Assembly: GCA_002189035.1 (NCBI GenBank)
Contig: NEEC01000024.1
Span: 248,001 to 312,000, forward strand
DNA from: Utricularia gibba
Taxonomy: Eukaryota > Streptophyta > Magnoliopsida > Lamiales > Lentibulariaceae
DNA: 64,000 bases
Direction of reading: 5' to 3'
How positions within the stretch are numbered: position 1 is the stretch's first letter; each line of letters opens with the position of its first letter. Under the pieces are notes generated by a model. It worked only from the letters and a program-made list of their open reading frames with translations. It did not search any database and was not told the origin of the DNA. Below, one piece after another: positions 1-10,040 of this stretch. A program made the translations under genes and the position numbers.

Positions 1-144
1 CCCGGTTAAGGGATACCTGCTATTGGATGTGTTCCGACGAGATGTACTTTTTAGTTTGGTAGAATTCCGGAACGTTGCAGCACAAAGTTTAAACGATCTG
101 CCCTAATCGGTGGTGTAGCACCCGTAAGAGTTGAGTTCTTGTTG

Positions 145-1619
145 ATGTCAGCTTATATCAGCGTTTCCCGATTGCTCGACTGTTCATCGATGGCTGGATC
201 ACAGTGGATTAGGTTCGTACGGTCGAAGCCCTCTTATAGCGAATTGGTTAAGTTTGTCATGCTTTTGCCTGGAAATCATGGAAAGCGTTGGGTCTTTCCA
301 TCTTTCTCTGCGTTGCTTTTGTTCGGTTTGCTAGTTTGCTTCTTTCTTGTGGTGGGGTCGAGCTTTCTTTCAATTTTTCCATACTTAGAGGGAACGCTTG
401 ACGGGAATCGGAGCATGCATATGGTTATGAATAGTTCTCCTGTGGAAGGATGTAATGCATTTGATGGGGTTGGGTGATTGATGAAAGCTACCCTATATAC
501 AATGCAACATTATGTCCTTTTCTTGAGAAAGGATTTGATTGTGTGGGTAATGGAAGAAGGGACAAGGACTATCTCAAGTGGCGATGGAAGCCCAAGAATT
601 GTGAGATTCGCAAATTTGATGTCCATGCTATATTGGAGTGGCTACGCGGGAAAAGAATCGTGTTTGTGGGTGATTCGTTGAGTAGAACACAATGGGAATC
701 ATTGCTTTGCATGCTAATGAGCGGGATACCAGACAGAAATACTGTTTATGAAATTAATGGCAATGAGATCACCAAGAAAATACGGCATTTGGCTGTTCGA
801 TTTGAGCCACTCAATTCTACCGTTGAGTTCTATCGCTCGGTGTTCCTGGTGCAACCTGGTCAAGTTCCTAGTCATTCACCCAAAAGAGCAAAGATGGTCT
901 TAAAGCTGGACCAAATTGACAGTATCAGTCAACAATGGATCAATTCAGATGTTCTTGTTTTTAATTCAGGGCATTGGTGGTCTTCTACCAAGCTCTTTGA
1001 AATGTAACATACTATTTCCATTAGATTCACAGAACTTAGTCGATGATTATCTAATATTCTTTTTCAGACAGGGGCTGGTACTTCCAAGTTGGTGGAAAGA
1101 TAAAGCTTGGAATGCCAATAAGTAAAGCTTTTCAGTTTGCATTGACAACATGGAAGTCTTGGATGGAGAACTCAGTCAATCGGAATAGGACACAAGTTTT
1201 CATCCGAACTTTTGAGTCTACTAGTTGGAGGTTTGTTTGGCTACAGATCCTCTACCAGTGGTTTTGCTTTGCAGCTTGTTGGCTTCTTCATAACCATTGG
1301 GGTACAAACATTTATCTGCAGTCGCGGAGGGCGTCAAAATTGCAAGGTAACCAGATATCCATCCCATAATGTTAACGCAGGTGGGGAAAAGAGCTGGATA
1401 TCTGACGCGATTGTCACAGCTGTAGCGAACTCATCATTCCCAGTGAAACTGCTTCATGTTACAAGCTTGGGCGCCTTTAGAAGCGATGCTCATGTTGGTT
1501 CGTGGAGCGATAATCCTTCAGTTCCTGACTGTAGCCACTGGTGTTTGCCTGGAGTTCCTGACACGTGGAACGAGTTGCTTTTCTCATTTCTGCTTTCACA
1601 GGATATAGGTGTTGTGTAA
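145..1619 (+). CDS. Trichome birefringence-like (TBL) polysaccharide O-acetyltransferase, one frameshift
   Basis: TBL/PC-esterase family. Members are Golgi type II membrane proteins that O-acetylate cell-wall polysaccharides such as xylan, mannan or pectin. Exons read as 145-1003, 1072-1230 and 1322-1619; both introns (68 and 91 bp) are GT-AG and keep the frame. Seen: an N-terminal basic region then a membrane segment (around 290-370), the TBL-domain Cys-rich start (CPFLEKGFDC), the catalytic GDS motif (FVGDSLSRTQWESLL), the NSGHWW block, and the C-terminal Asp-His motif (DCSHWCLPGVPDTWNELL). Expected length is about 438 residues, normal for the family. Near 469-478 one base is missing: the frame hits TGA just after FDG, and the next frame resumes exactly in the conserved DESYP block. 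No intron fits there. It is either a pseudogene/null allele or a base-call error. The start could be ATG 145 or ATG 190. The substrate cannot be assigned. Confidence 0.88.
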
Positions 1620-2333
1620 CTAACAGTCGCTGTGTGGGCTGTGATTCCATTAATTTGGTCCATAACTATGTTTAGAAAATTCCTTGTATTTTAAGAATTA
1701 TATTTGCAAAATAACGATAGCAGACACAGCTGTGTATATGCATATAAGGGGTGGGTGTTTCGATTTAGGTTGAAGTTCAATTGCGGGTATAATTGAGACT
1801 GAATGAAGTTGAGTAGACATTGTAGTTGAAGTTGTAGTTGGAGATGAATATAATTTTTATAGGTAAAATACTATGTTGTTCATATTTAATTTATGCATAA
1901 TTTAATATTTTAATAAACAAATATTAATCTTTTCACGCTTTACTTTCCTGTTAGTGCAATTTGCATTGGTGATAGGTTTTTCTCGCAAACTAGGATTTTA
2001 GTCACGTTGGATAGGAGAATAGCTAGAAGAGACTTTGAGCGAAATCTGATATTTCGTGGAGATTGTTTTTAGTTCTCTAACCTATAATGTAGCTTGATTT
2101 ATTGGATACTGTTTTTTATGTATCTTCTTGGTCAATATTACAAAAATATTTTTTCATCAATCTCTTATTGATTCTTTATAATACGGTGACCTTGAAAATT
2201 AATTTCATGATTTGCATTGAATAGATTTATTTGGATCATTTGATGTAAGTTTCAAAACTTTTTTTCAATTTTGCTATATAAATGATTTATAATTTACTTT
2301 ATGTTGCACTAATCAATTATTGGTTAGGATCAT
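1620..2333. other. 3' flank of the TBL gene, no further gene seen
   Basis: AT-rich DNA after the TBL stop codon. It should hold the 3' untranslated region and poly(A) site; no convincing exon, repeat pair or RNA gene is visible. Confidence 0.6.
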
Positions 2334-3322
2334 TAATAAACGAAAAATTCACAATTGTAGTTAAAAATGTAAATTCTTCCTATCAAATAAATTTATTAAC
2401 TTAATGCATACTCAATCATAAAACAAATATGAATATAGCAGATTAGGATAGAACATGAGAGCTTTGTGCTTGTTATATAAAAGTTAATGCATTGAACATT
2501 TGTCACAATTAAAGTTTGAGTCTAAACTAAGACTAATTCAGTTCTGCAATAAAATACAATGAAACACTAAACAGATAAATTTGATTACTAAATAAAATAA
2601 GATAATACAATATATTGAAACTTCTAAGAGTGCACTATCATTACTACACTTATCCCACTCAATTGAATGAAACATTAAAGTCTATCTAAACCTTTGTTTT
2701 TCATAACATTTGTTCTATCTCTAGTTAGGTTTATTTATGATGAATATCATTAACTCCCCCTCCTGAATCTATCCTAGTTTGATAAGGAATTAGTGTGATT
2801 ATCAAGTTAATATAGTCTAATGAGCAATAATCAGGTACACTCCCTTTTGCCTCAAATTATCATGTATATTTAACCACTCATGCTAAAATAAAATAAAACA
2901 CATTCATAATATGACATCAACATCATCTTTGTTTTACAACTTGACAACAAGAAAATAAACGTAAACATAAAATGGAATCGTAAATAGCTCATCCAAAATG
3001 CTAAAACTACTCCCGACGAGGAGTAGTATCCTTGAAAAACAAAAAAAAAGATTCAAACATAAGATTGGTTCTTGGTTTTGTCTCCTCCCCTTTTTAGTGG
3101 GTCTTTGCAATTTTCTTCCTAAACTCCCTTCCAAAACTGTGTTGCGTTTTTTCTCAAAATGGGTGTCCCCCAAGACATTTTCTATTTCTCATCATTTTAA
3201 AAAATACCCTTTTCTATCTCCATGGATTTTGATGTTATTCATATCAGCTTTTGCCCTCATCTTCTATCACTTCAATGTTAACTACTAGTTCATTGGGATT
3301 TGCATTGCTAAAATGTGATTGT
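2334..3322. repeat. Athila-type LTR fragment, diverged
   Basis: It opens with TAATAAACGAAAAATT, matching the TGATAAACG start of the Athila LTRs at 37192 and 52509. It then follows the fragment at 45893 closely (atcaaataaatttat, then cataaaacaa and tatgaatat). A stretch near 2880-3060, rich in aaataaaa and aaaac, corresponds in position to the middle of the 37192 LTR. The right end appears cut by the Tat LTR that starts at 3323. No coding potential is credible here. Confidence 0.55.
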
Positions 3323-3887
3323 TGTTGTAGAAAATTGGTTTCAATTAAATCAGTATTTCTGGATCCGATTAACTAGTTAATGGATCGATCTTTGTTAGTG
3401 ATAAAAGCAGTAAAGAAGGTAGAAAATTTTATACGTGGAAACTGATGGAGCTGAGGGAGCTCACCTAGGAAATGGGTTTAACTAAGGAGAGGAGGAAAAG
3501 GATTAACAAATGCAAGGGATACATGATCCATTTCTCCTGAAACATCCTCCTATTTATAAGATATCAACCACTTTCTGTGAGTGTCAGTTGCACACGTGGT
3601 CCTATTGATAGATAACTGCCACTTGCTCTAAATTCCTGTAAGTCAGTTGCTTTTTAGACTCCATTGAGACGACTAAGGCTGGATGTTGTCCTTTTCCTAT
3701 TCCTGTAGGCACGCATCTACTTTAGTGATTGTCATCTGATTCATGCTGCTCAGTCGATATCATCTTGCAGAATCCGATTAGGTATTCTCTCCCCAAGGCT
3801 GATTTTTGTCGTTATCCTATGTTCTGTTTAAATTATCGTTTTGATACCGATGATGTCTTCTCTAAGTGGCATATACTGATTCTATCA
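3323..3887 (-). mobile_element. Tat-family LTR in reverse orientation (Tat3, 3' LTR)
   Basis: Read on the minus strand this is a Tat LTR. It starts TGATAGAATCAG at 3887, has a TATAAATA box (3551-3558 in plus coordinates) and a GTTTCCACGTA-type segment near 3440 as in the LTRs at 21110 and 42779, and ends in ACA at 3323. The sequence just outside 3887, on the minus strand, reads ggtaaatcaaagggcctgaa. This is nearly the polypurine-side sequence preceding the Tat1 3' LTR at 33106 (ggtaaatcagaggggctgaa). It is therefore the 3' LTR of a reversed element. Confidence 0.8.
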
Positions 3888-4075
3888 TTCAGGCCCTTTG
3901 ATTTACCGAGATTAGCACTTTGTGGTAAATAGGTGGATCAAAATTTTTAGAAATCTAATTTATCACTCTTCCTTTCGTTCTCTTCCATGTATTACTCTCA
4001 AGGGATGCCACATTTTTCTCATCTATTTTTTTGATGTTTTACCTTCTGCACCATTTCACCTTCAAAATCGTCCCC

Positions 4076-4083
4076 TATAAATA
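4076..4083 (+). promoter_or_regulatory. TATA box of the Tat3 antisense gene
   Basis: TATAAATA lies 277 bp before the start codon at 4360. The same octamer lies 284 bp before the equivalent start codon in Tat1 (32894-32901, minus strand). A possible splice donor (ctag followed by gtattc, near 4195-4200) sits between TATA and ATG, as in Tat1 and Tat2. Inferred to drive the element's antisense ORF, not the retroviral transcript. Confidence 0.6.
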
Positions 4084-4359
4084 GCTTGCCCCTTTTCACC
4101 CACATTTTTCACCTTGCTGTTTCATTGCTTGCTAGAATTCTCTGCTCTCGCTGTTCAACGTTGTCGATATCTTATCGGAATCTACAAACTTTCTAGGTAT
4201 TCGTTTGTTCTCTTTGAGAGTTCATCTTTTTCTTGGAAAGTGTCTTGGGGATTTTAGAAGGGTTCCTAGGATTTGATCTATTTTTTTCCGATTTTTGTTT
4301 TCTGTTAGATTTTCCTCCCTCTTTTTCGAATCTTGCCCTTTTCGATTTCGATATTTGAA

Positions 4360-4490
4360 ATGGTCAGAAAGTCCAGTGAACTGAATACCTCCTCCATCTG
4401 CTCTTGATACTTGGTCCTCGACAAGTATATCATCACTCTAGCCAATGATGGTGAGATCCCTAGGGGAGTGGCTGAGAAGCCTCTCCACCC
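4360..4490 (+). pseudogene. Start of the Tat antisense ORF (Tat3 copy), truncated
   Basis: Translation begins MVRKSSELN and continues with an internal stop through a stretch ending EKPLHPF. This aligns with the Tat1 antisense ORF start (MGRKSSELN, ending ERPLPRF) and the Tat2 start (MDRRSSELD). The protein family resembles the 'putative gypsy type transposon' (Transposase_28) domain found in many plant annotations; its function is unknown. Similarity fades after about 4490, so only the N-terminal tenth or so of the protein is left. Because the host element is reversed, this antisense gene is on the plus strand. Confidence 0.7.
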
Positions 4491-4633
4491 ATTTAGGGTT
4501 TAAAGTAGAAACTTCTAGAAAAACCCCCCATTTAATCTATTTTATGCATTGGACCTGGACTTACTGCTGCTACATGAATTTCTTTGTGAATGAAATGTGG
4601 TTTAATTGTTCAGTTTATAAATTTCTTTTGATG

Positions 4634-4684
4634 GGAAAAACCTTTAGACTCGTGACATTTATAGAATTTTTCATCCATCAAAAT
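4634..4684. repeat. Short direct repeat, copy 1 (copy 2 at about 5452-5502)
   Basis: Both copies contain aaaacctttagact, then a run matching agaatttt-catcc-tcaaa. Copy 2 is part of the reversed chromovirus integrase region. The two copies bracket a 0.75-kb Athila leader/gag fragment. Confidence 0.65.
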
Positions 4685-5440
4685 GGCATCGTTGCCGAGG
4701 AGCTAGGTGCTTTTTTGTTGTTGTTGTTAATGCATTTACGTTCATTCGGAGATTGAGAGAACTGCAAGGGAGCAAAAGAAACGTGCAAAAGAGAAGTAGT
4801 ATGAGGCAATTGAAAAAGCCAAAAAGGGAGGTGCTACACACAAATCAATCATGAATGCAATTGGACCAGAGAAAACCATGCACGAATATAACTGCCCAAA
4901 TTATTCTTACCGAGGGATCTGCATAAATTTTCCAGAAGAAGTTGCTGGGTTTGTTCTCAAACCAGGGATAATCAATCTTTTTTCAACATTTTATGGAATT
5001 GGGAAAGAGGATGCACATCAACACTTGGACGGATGCATTTCACTCAATGCTGTTGTGAGACCAATAGAAGTGGCATAAGACAACATACTTTTAAGAGTTT
5101 TTCAATTCACACTTGAGGGAGATGCAAAAGAGTGGTTTAATAGCTTGGAATCAGGAAGCATTGGGAGTTGAACTGAAATGAAAAAGGCATTTTTAAACAA
5201 GCATTTTCCATTCACCAAGGCCGAAGAGTTGAGGAGAAGAATTGCGGATATTCACCAATTTATGGGAGACTCACTCCATGAATATTGGGACAAATTTAAT
5301 AAATTGCTTGCAAGTTGTCCGGATCACGGGTAAGAAAAACATACCTTGGTTAAATTTTTTCTAGAAGGACTTTTGCCCCCAATGAGAACTGAGTTGGATG
5401 TTGCTACTGGATGGAGGATGAGGACACTCACTCCTACCTA
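4683..5440 (+). mobile_element. Athila-type leader and gag fragment
   Basis: TGGCATCGTTGCCGAGGA at 4683-4700 is a two-base variant of the primer-binding site used by Athila elements (TGGCGCCGTTGCCGGGGA; complete at 52488-52505). About 100 bp later a gag frame starts. No LTR precedes the primer site, and the fragment ends inside gag at about 5440. The piece was probably moved or left by rearrangement, because chromovirus-like sequence lies on both sides. Confidence 0.75.
4795..5440 (+). pseudogene. Athila gag fragment
   Basis: Translation in one frame, with stops near 5076, 5170 and 5332, gives the Athila gag core: a block ending FSTFYGIGKEDAHQHLD, then FTLEGDAKEWFNSL, then GDSLHEYWDKFNKLLASCP. 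The gag of the Athila element at 51466-52308 has the same blocks (FYGKIGENPHEHLD, FTLEGGAKMWFNSLRPGSI, SLHEYWERFNHLLGSCP). Gag forms the retrotransposon particle. The zinc knuckle is missing because the fragment stops early. Confidence 0.8.
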
Positions 5441-5459
5441 GGCCGTCAAATGAAAACCT

Positions 5460-6190
5460 TTAGACTTGCGACATCTTCAGAATTTTCCATCCGTCAAATG
5501 CACTTCTCTGTCTTTAAGTAACCCTCATGAAATTATCCATGAATTTCTTGGATAACTTGCATCTCTAGAGGAGAATTTTTAGGTATCATAGCACGATAAT
5601 TGTAATAAAGTATGCCATCCGTCACACTCCACTAAGTCGGCAATTTTCCTTACTCACATTGAGATATTAAACTTCGGACGCTCACATCTTGTGCTTGGGC
5701 TGTTTGTATGCTATCTGAAAATTTATTAATTACCACTTGTAGGGCTAATATCTCTTCCTCCCTATTTCCCTTCTTGATAATGCATCAGCCACCTTGTTTT
5801 CGACTCCTTTTTGTATTCAATGTTGAATTCATACCCCATTATTTTTCTTTGCCACTTCTATTGGAAGGGAGTGTGGAGTTCTTGCTGATCTAAAAATTTT
5901 AAACTACATTGATCAGTCTTAACAATAAATTTGTGCCTCCATAAATATTGTCTCCAATGCTTGCTCAAATAGACTAACCCGATTAGTTCCTTCTCATGGG
6001 CTGCCAAGTGTTTTTGTCTTTCTGAGAAGGCTTTGCTAAACAAGGCAATCGGTCTATCTTGTTGCAAGACAGCCCCAAGTCCATAGTCGGATGCATCACA
6101 CTCAATGACCAACTCTTTAGCAAATCTTTGCTCGACTGGAATTTTCTTCAAGTCTTCAAAGGCTTTTTTGAAATTGCTCCACTAGAATTT
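5460..6190 (-). pseudogene. Chromovirus RNase H and integrase N-terminal remnant
   Basis: Open on the minus strand from about 6190. RNase H is recognisable from ECDASDYGLGAVLQQ, then AAHEKELIGLVYLSKHWRQYL and VKTDQCSLKFL. It ends with the usual KVADALSRR segment near 5790. Below that, HHCC-type integrase sequence begins but breaks off at the junction near 5441. In the family RNase H removes the RNA template during reverse transcription. There are stops after 5858. Confidence 0.82.
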
Positions 6191-7195
6191 TCCTTTTATC
6201 AGCATATTAGTTAAGGGTTCTATATAGCTTCTATAATGTGGAATAAACCTGCGGTAACATCCCTAAACCCACAAGGCCCAAAAAACCCCTCAATTCCCGA
6301 ATTGAACTCGGTTTCTCCCATTCTAAAATGGCATTAATTTCTTTACAATCCACCTTAATGCCCTCTATCCCAATAATATGCCCCAAGATATCCGACTTCT
6401 TTCTATCCGAAATAGCATTTGGAGCACTTGATTTTCATTTGATTCTAGTGGAGGATATCAAATACTTGTTGAAGGTGCCCCTAATGTTCCTCCCAACTAT
6501 GACTATAAACTAATATATCATCAAAAAATACACAAACTCACCTTCTCAACAAGGGTTTAAAGATGGTGTTCATCAATTATTGGAAAGTGGAGGGGGCATT
6601 CATCAGTCGAAACGGCATAACGAGAAGCTCATAATGCCCCACATGATTCTAGAAGGTAGTTTTTCCCACATCTTCCATTCTCATCCTCACTTGATGGTAG
6701 CTTAAATGAAGATCCATCGTAGAAAATACTCGAACTACATGTAACTTGGCCAAAATCTCTTCTACAATTGATATAGGAAAAGGGATTTTCTCAGTGATGG
6801 CATTTAGACCTCAATAATCCACACACATCCAATGCCCACCCTCATAGTTGGGGACTAATAAGACTCAAGCTGAAAATGGACAATAACTTTCTCTAATCCA
6901 CCCTTTCTCCCTTAGCTCCTTGCATTGTTTGTCTATCTCATCCTTTTTACATTGAGGGTATCTATAAGGCCTTTTGGCCACAATCCCAATACTAGGTTTC
7001 AAGTAAATTTGGTAGTCAGACTCCCGCTATGGTGGCAATCCTGCAGCTTCCACAAAAATATCCACAAACATATCAAGAATGGAATTCATGTCTCTCGTCG
7101 CACACTCTTGGGTTGACGAAGAGACCCTCAACTTGAGATTAAAGAGGTTCATCACATGACTCCTCACTACTTCACTGTATAAAGTGATCACCCTC
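6191..7195 (-). pseudogene. Chromovirus reverse transcriptase remnant
   Basis: The minus-strand translation carries the RT blocks in order: WMCVDY (near 6810), FSTMDLHLSYHQVRM (near 6710), FGLM-like MPFRLMNAPSTFQ (near 6620), and the catalytic FFDDILVYS (about 6505-6535), followed by ERSRISWGILLG and RRFIPHYRSYI. In-frame stops near several of these blocks show decay, though the catalytic Asp pair survives. The 5' part is cut by the LTR at 7196. Confidence 0.85.
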
Positions 7196-8468
7196 TGTTA
7201 AGTGTCATTTTCTAGTTATTATGATGTATTATTATGTGTTAATCTAGTATTAAGTTGCCCAAATCAAGAGTCATATTATTAAGTATTTGGCTTTATTAGA
7301 AAATCCCCTATTTTTGTATTTTGTACATATTTTGTTGTTTTTTTTCGTGCACTTTCACCCAAAATGTCAGGAGGCAAGCTTGGAGTGTTGCAAGAGACCA
7401 GACACTGAGGTTTCATGCCTTGCATGCAACTTTGATCAATTGTGAGTGGAAGACTGACACTAGTAAGGACCCTTAACTTACAGTATGTTAGAGTCTGCAG
7501 CAATGATTGGACGCTTACTTGCATGCGTGGGGGTTTTGATGGGAAGGGGAGCAGGAAGAGTTAATGCACGTGGGGAGTGAGATAATACCAACTTGGAACA
7601 TTATCTTTCAGACTTTTGACACTTTGTTCTTAGACTTAGAACATTGGGTTCTTCCTCTCAACCAACAAAGGAAGAACACTTAGCTTTCCATTTCGTTTTC
7701 TGTTTTCATGGCCATTTGTGGCTAAACCTCTTTAGTTTCTGGGAGTAGATGAAATTTCCTTCCAATTCTTGAGCATTAATCTTGGTTCTTAGCTGAATTC
7801 ATTCTGGATTTTGCATACTTCCATGTGTCTTGTTGCAGTCTTTATGTAACATCTCCTAGTCATGGTCCTTGAGTAGCAAGCCACTCCTCATGGATTTTGA
7901 TGAAGAGCAAGGTGAAAAGCACCATCTCCAACCCTATCAGTTCAAGGAAAGTAGCGAATTGTTTGTGACCGAGGTACCGTGACAATGGAAAGGTAGTGAC
8001 CTCGTACCTACCATTGGTCATTGGCAACAGGTGGGCACATGCACAGAATTCAGTTTTGAAGGCAATCGAAGGCAATCCTCTTGTTTTCTCAATCGTCCAA
8101 GGGGAACCACATGAGGCTATTCTCGTGCCTCATTGTCAATCCGAGTGTAAGGGAGAGTAGGTTATTCCTTGCTCCTATAACCAGCTATTCAGAGGGAATC
8201 AGTGAAAGCCGAGGCGAGGATAGACAAAAAGAGGAAACATAGTCTATTTCCCAAGAAATGCAACCCTTATTCAAGGTTCATCACTTGTGTTATATTTTTT
8301 ATTTCTACACTTCAAAAACCCTTTTTTATAAACCTGTGACAATTTGTAAGAGTTTTCCACAAAACACTTTTTGAAAAACTTAACTCCCTGAGATCGACAC
8401 TCGTACTATGGTCTTTTGTGTTTTATGTTTTTCTAAATTAAAATGTGTTGAGGAAACGACACGCAACA
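7196..8468. mobile_element. Candidate solo LTR inserted in the chromovirus
   Basis: It starts TGTTAAG and ends GCAACA. It is flanked by ccctc (7191-7195) and ccctt (8469-8473), a near-perfect 5-bp target duplication. Chromovirus protease lies to the right and RT to the left, so this block interrupts it. Near the right end the sequence actccctgagatcgacactcgtact is of a kind common near gypsy LTR 3' ends. An internal segment (7860-8075) has an inverted relative at 12110-12340. Confidence 0.6.
7860..8075 (-). other. Coding-like segment inside the solo LTR, unidentified
   Basis: A 71-codon open frame on the minus strand, containing the run PMTNGRYEVTTFPLSRYLG and then LELIGLEMVLFTLLFIKIHEE. I do not recognise the protein. 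A diverged inverted copy at 12110-12340 keeps the pieces RYEVTT and KIxEE when read in the matching frame with one shift. That hints at a captured or LTR-borne coding sequence, but chance openness is possible. Confidence 0.35.
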
Positions 8469-8559
8469 CCCTTCCTTGATATAAGAATTGGAAGATACCT
8501 TCATTTAAATTCCAAGTGATCAGGACCAAGGTACTCAACTAATTGATACCCAACACCCT

Positions 8560-8840
8560 TCATATTTTTGAATTGGAGTAATAAGAAGTTGAAATCAAAT
8601 ATACACCCAAGAAACTTTAGTTTCGTGGTTCTACATTTGCTCACACAAGGTTTATTTTTTGTGCCACCTTCTCTTGCAAGAAGCAGTGCGTACTACCCGT
8701 ATCCACCAAGAATTCTACTTCAAAATTATATATCCTTCCTCTTAGTTTCATGGTGTCTGGTCTTCCCAAGACAACAATCGCATTCAAAGAGATTTCAAAT
8801 CTGTCCACCTCTACCTTATTTAAGTCATGTCAATTGATTC
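8560..8840 (-). pseudogene. Chromovirus aspartic protease remnant
   Basis: The minus strand reads VVLGRPDTMKLRGRIYNF followed by the active-site block FLVDTGSTHCFLQEKVA (around 8670-8750), the D-T-G-S motif of retropepsins that mature Gag-Pol. Stops follow before the solo LTR junction at 8473. Its position between gag and the LTR-interrupted RT fits the family order. Confidence 0.8.
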
Positions 8841-8849
8841 TTTCCTCCT

Positions 8850-9716
8850 CATTATCACATTCATCTTCTAGTGCATCCAAAAAATACAACTTAGTGCCAT
8901 GTCGGGTGCATTTATGTCCCGGAGCATGTCTCTTCTGACAATGAAATCACAAACCTTTGGCTCGCTTCTCTTCTATCTCCCTAGGGGTTAATTGCCTAAA
9001 TGTGGGAGGCTTTCTAGTAACTCTTGCACCTCCTTTTGATTCCCTAAATATTCCTGATCCTTCTAACCTTTTGGTTTTCCAATCGAGTGTTTTTGCCTTG
9101 ATTCTTTCTGTTTCAATCACTTGATTCAGATACTTAGCTATGTTCATGGCCTCTGAATATATCTCATGTTTCTGCAAATACACCTGTTTCTCAAGGGGTC
9201 CAGTCAACCCACTAACATACATCTTTAGTTCTTTATCCTCAGTAAGGTCAGGAATCATAAGAGTAATTTGTTTGAATTTCTAATGATACTCTGCTAAGCT
9301 CCTGCCCATCCATTGATTTCTCAATTCCGCCATCCCCCTCCTTGAACCAAATCTTTGAAAACGATTTCTCAGCGCCTCTTTGAACTCATTCCAGCTAGAG
9401 AAGGGTGTCTTGAGATGTATCTTACGCATCCAATGCTGTGCTGACCCATCAATGTGTCCCATGGCTACTGTGAGCTTCTCCAAGTCTTCGACTTGCATCA
9501 TCGCAAACATAAACTCGCACATAGTGACCCATTAATCAACTTCTGAGCCTCCATTATACCTAGGGTCGGAATTCTATTCACAACTCGATGTTATCTCAAA
9601 TGAGTGTGCACCTCCACCATTTTGAGTTAAATGAGAGACTTGAGTAGGAAGGCTAGAGAGTTGCAAGACCTAATTAGATAAGTTGCTCAACAGTTCCAAT
9701 ACCCTACTATTGGACA
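8850..9716 (-). pseudogene. Chromovirus gag remnant
   Basis: It begins at an ATG just inside the primer site (9716). The Retrotrans_gag core is seen as MGHIDGSAQHWMRK, FSSWNEFKEALRNRFQRFG and MAELRNQWMGRSLAEYH, followed by LKMYVSGLTGPLEKQV. The zinc knuckle near 8880-8945 reads with a TGA in place of its first cysteine (*FHCQKRHAPGHKC), and other stops occur at about 9535 and 9275. It is non-functional. Confidence 0.82.
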
Positions 9717-9720
9717 TTGT

Positions 9721-9734
9721 TGGCTCTGATACCA
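9721..9734 (-). other. Primer-binding site, initiator tRNA-Met type
   Basis: On the minus strand TGGTATCAGAGCCA, complementary to the 3' end of initiator tRNA-Met. It fixes the orientation of chromo-A and the inner edge of its 5' LTR at 9738 (TGTTATG, that is ...CATAACA on the minus strand). Confidence 0.85.
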
Positions 9735-9737
9735 AGT

Positions 9738-10040
9738 TGTTATGAAATGCTATTATCGGAATGGGTATGAGAGGAGGAAGAGGGAAGAGGGAGGATTGGG
9801 AGTGATTGAACGGTCGATGCATTGTCACATCCCTCAGCAAACCAATACAAGCCTTCAAGGAATTTTGACTTTTCCTTAAGATGTTCAGCATTTACTAAGA
9901 TGAAGGGAGAGGGGAGTAGAGAAGAAGGGGTTCGGCGACAATGCATCAAAGAGACAATGGGAAAGAGGAGATTCATTAATTGCTCTCAAAAGTCCCTTTT
10001 TTTCCATACTTGTGGCAGGGATATGTAGGGGGACTACCAC
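9738..10040 (-). repeat. Probable 5' LTR remnant of chromo-A, outer end undefined
   Basis: It starts TGTTATG next to the primer site, as an LTR must. I could not find its far end or a second copy in the window, so the right limit is a guess. Confidence 0.45.

Larger units (their letters stand above)
5441..9737 (-). mobile_element. Chromovirus-type Ty3/gypsy element, reversed and decayed (chromo-A)
   Basis: Minus-strand order from the right is primer site (9721-9734), gag, protease, reverse transcriptase, RNase H and the beginning of integrase; the left end is cut at about 5441. The primer site TGGTATCAGAGCCA fits initiator tRNA-Met. The RNase H is single and sits directly after RT, with an FDDILVYS catalytic motif typical of chromoviruses rather than Tat. 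The protease-RT interval is split by a solo LTR (7196-8468). Many stops make it inactive. The 5' LTR should start at 9738; no 3' LTR is seen. Confidence 0.85.

Noticed and set aside
1004-1071. Alternative acceptor after ttttcag at 1067 in the TBL gene
   Set aside because: It puts exon 2 out of frame; the AG at 1070-1071 restores the conserved GWYFQVGG reading.
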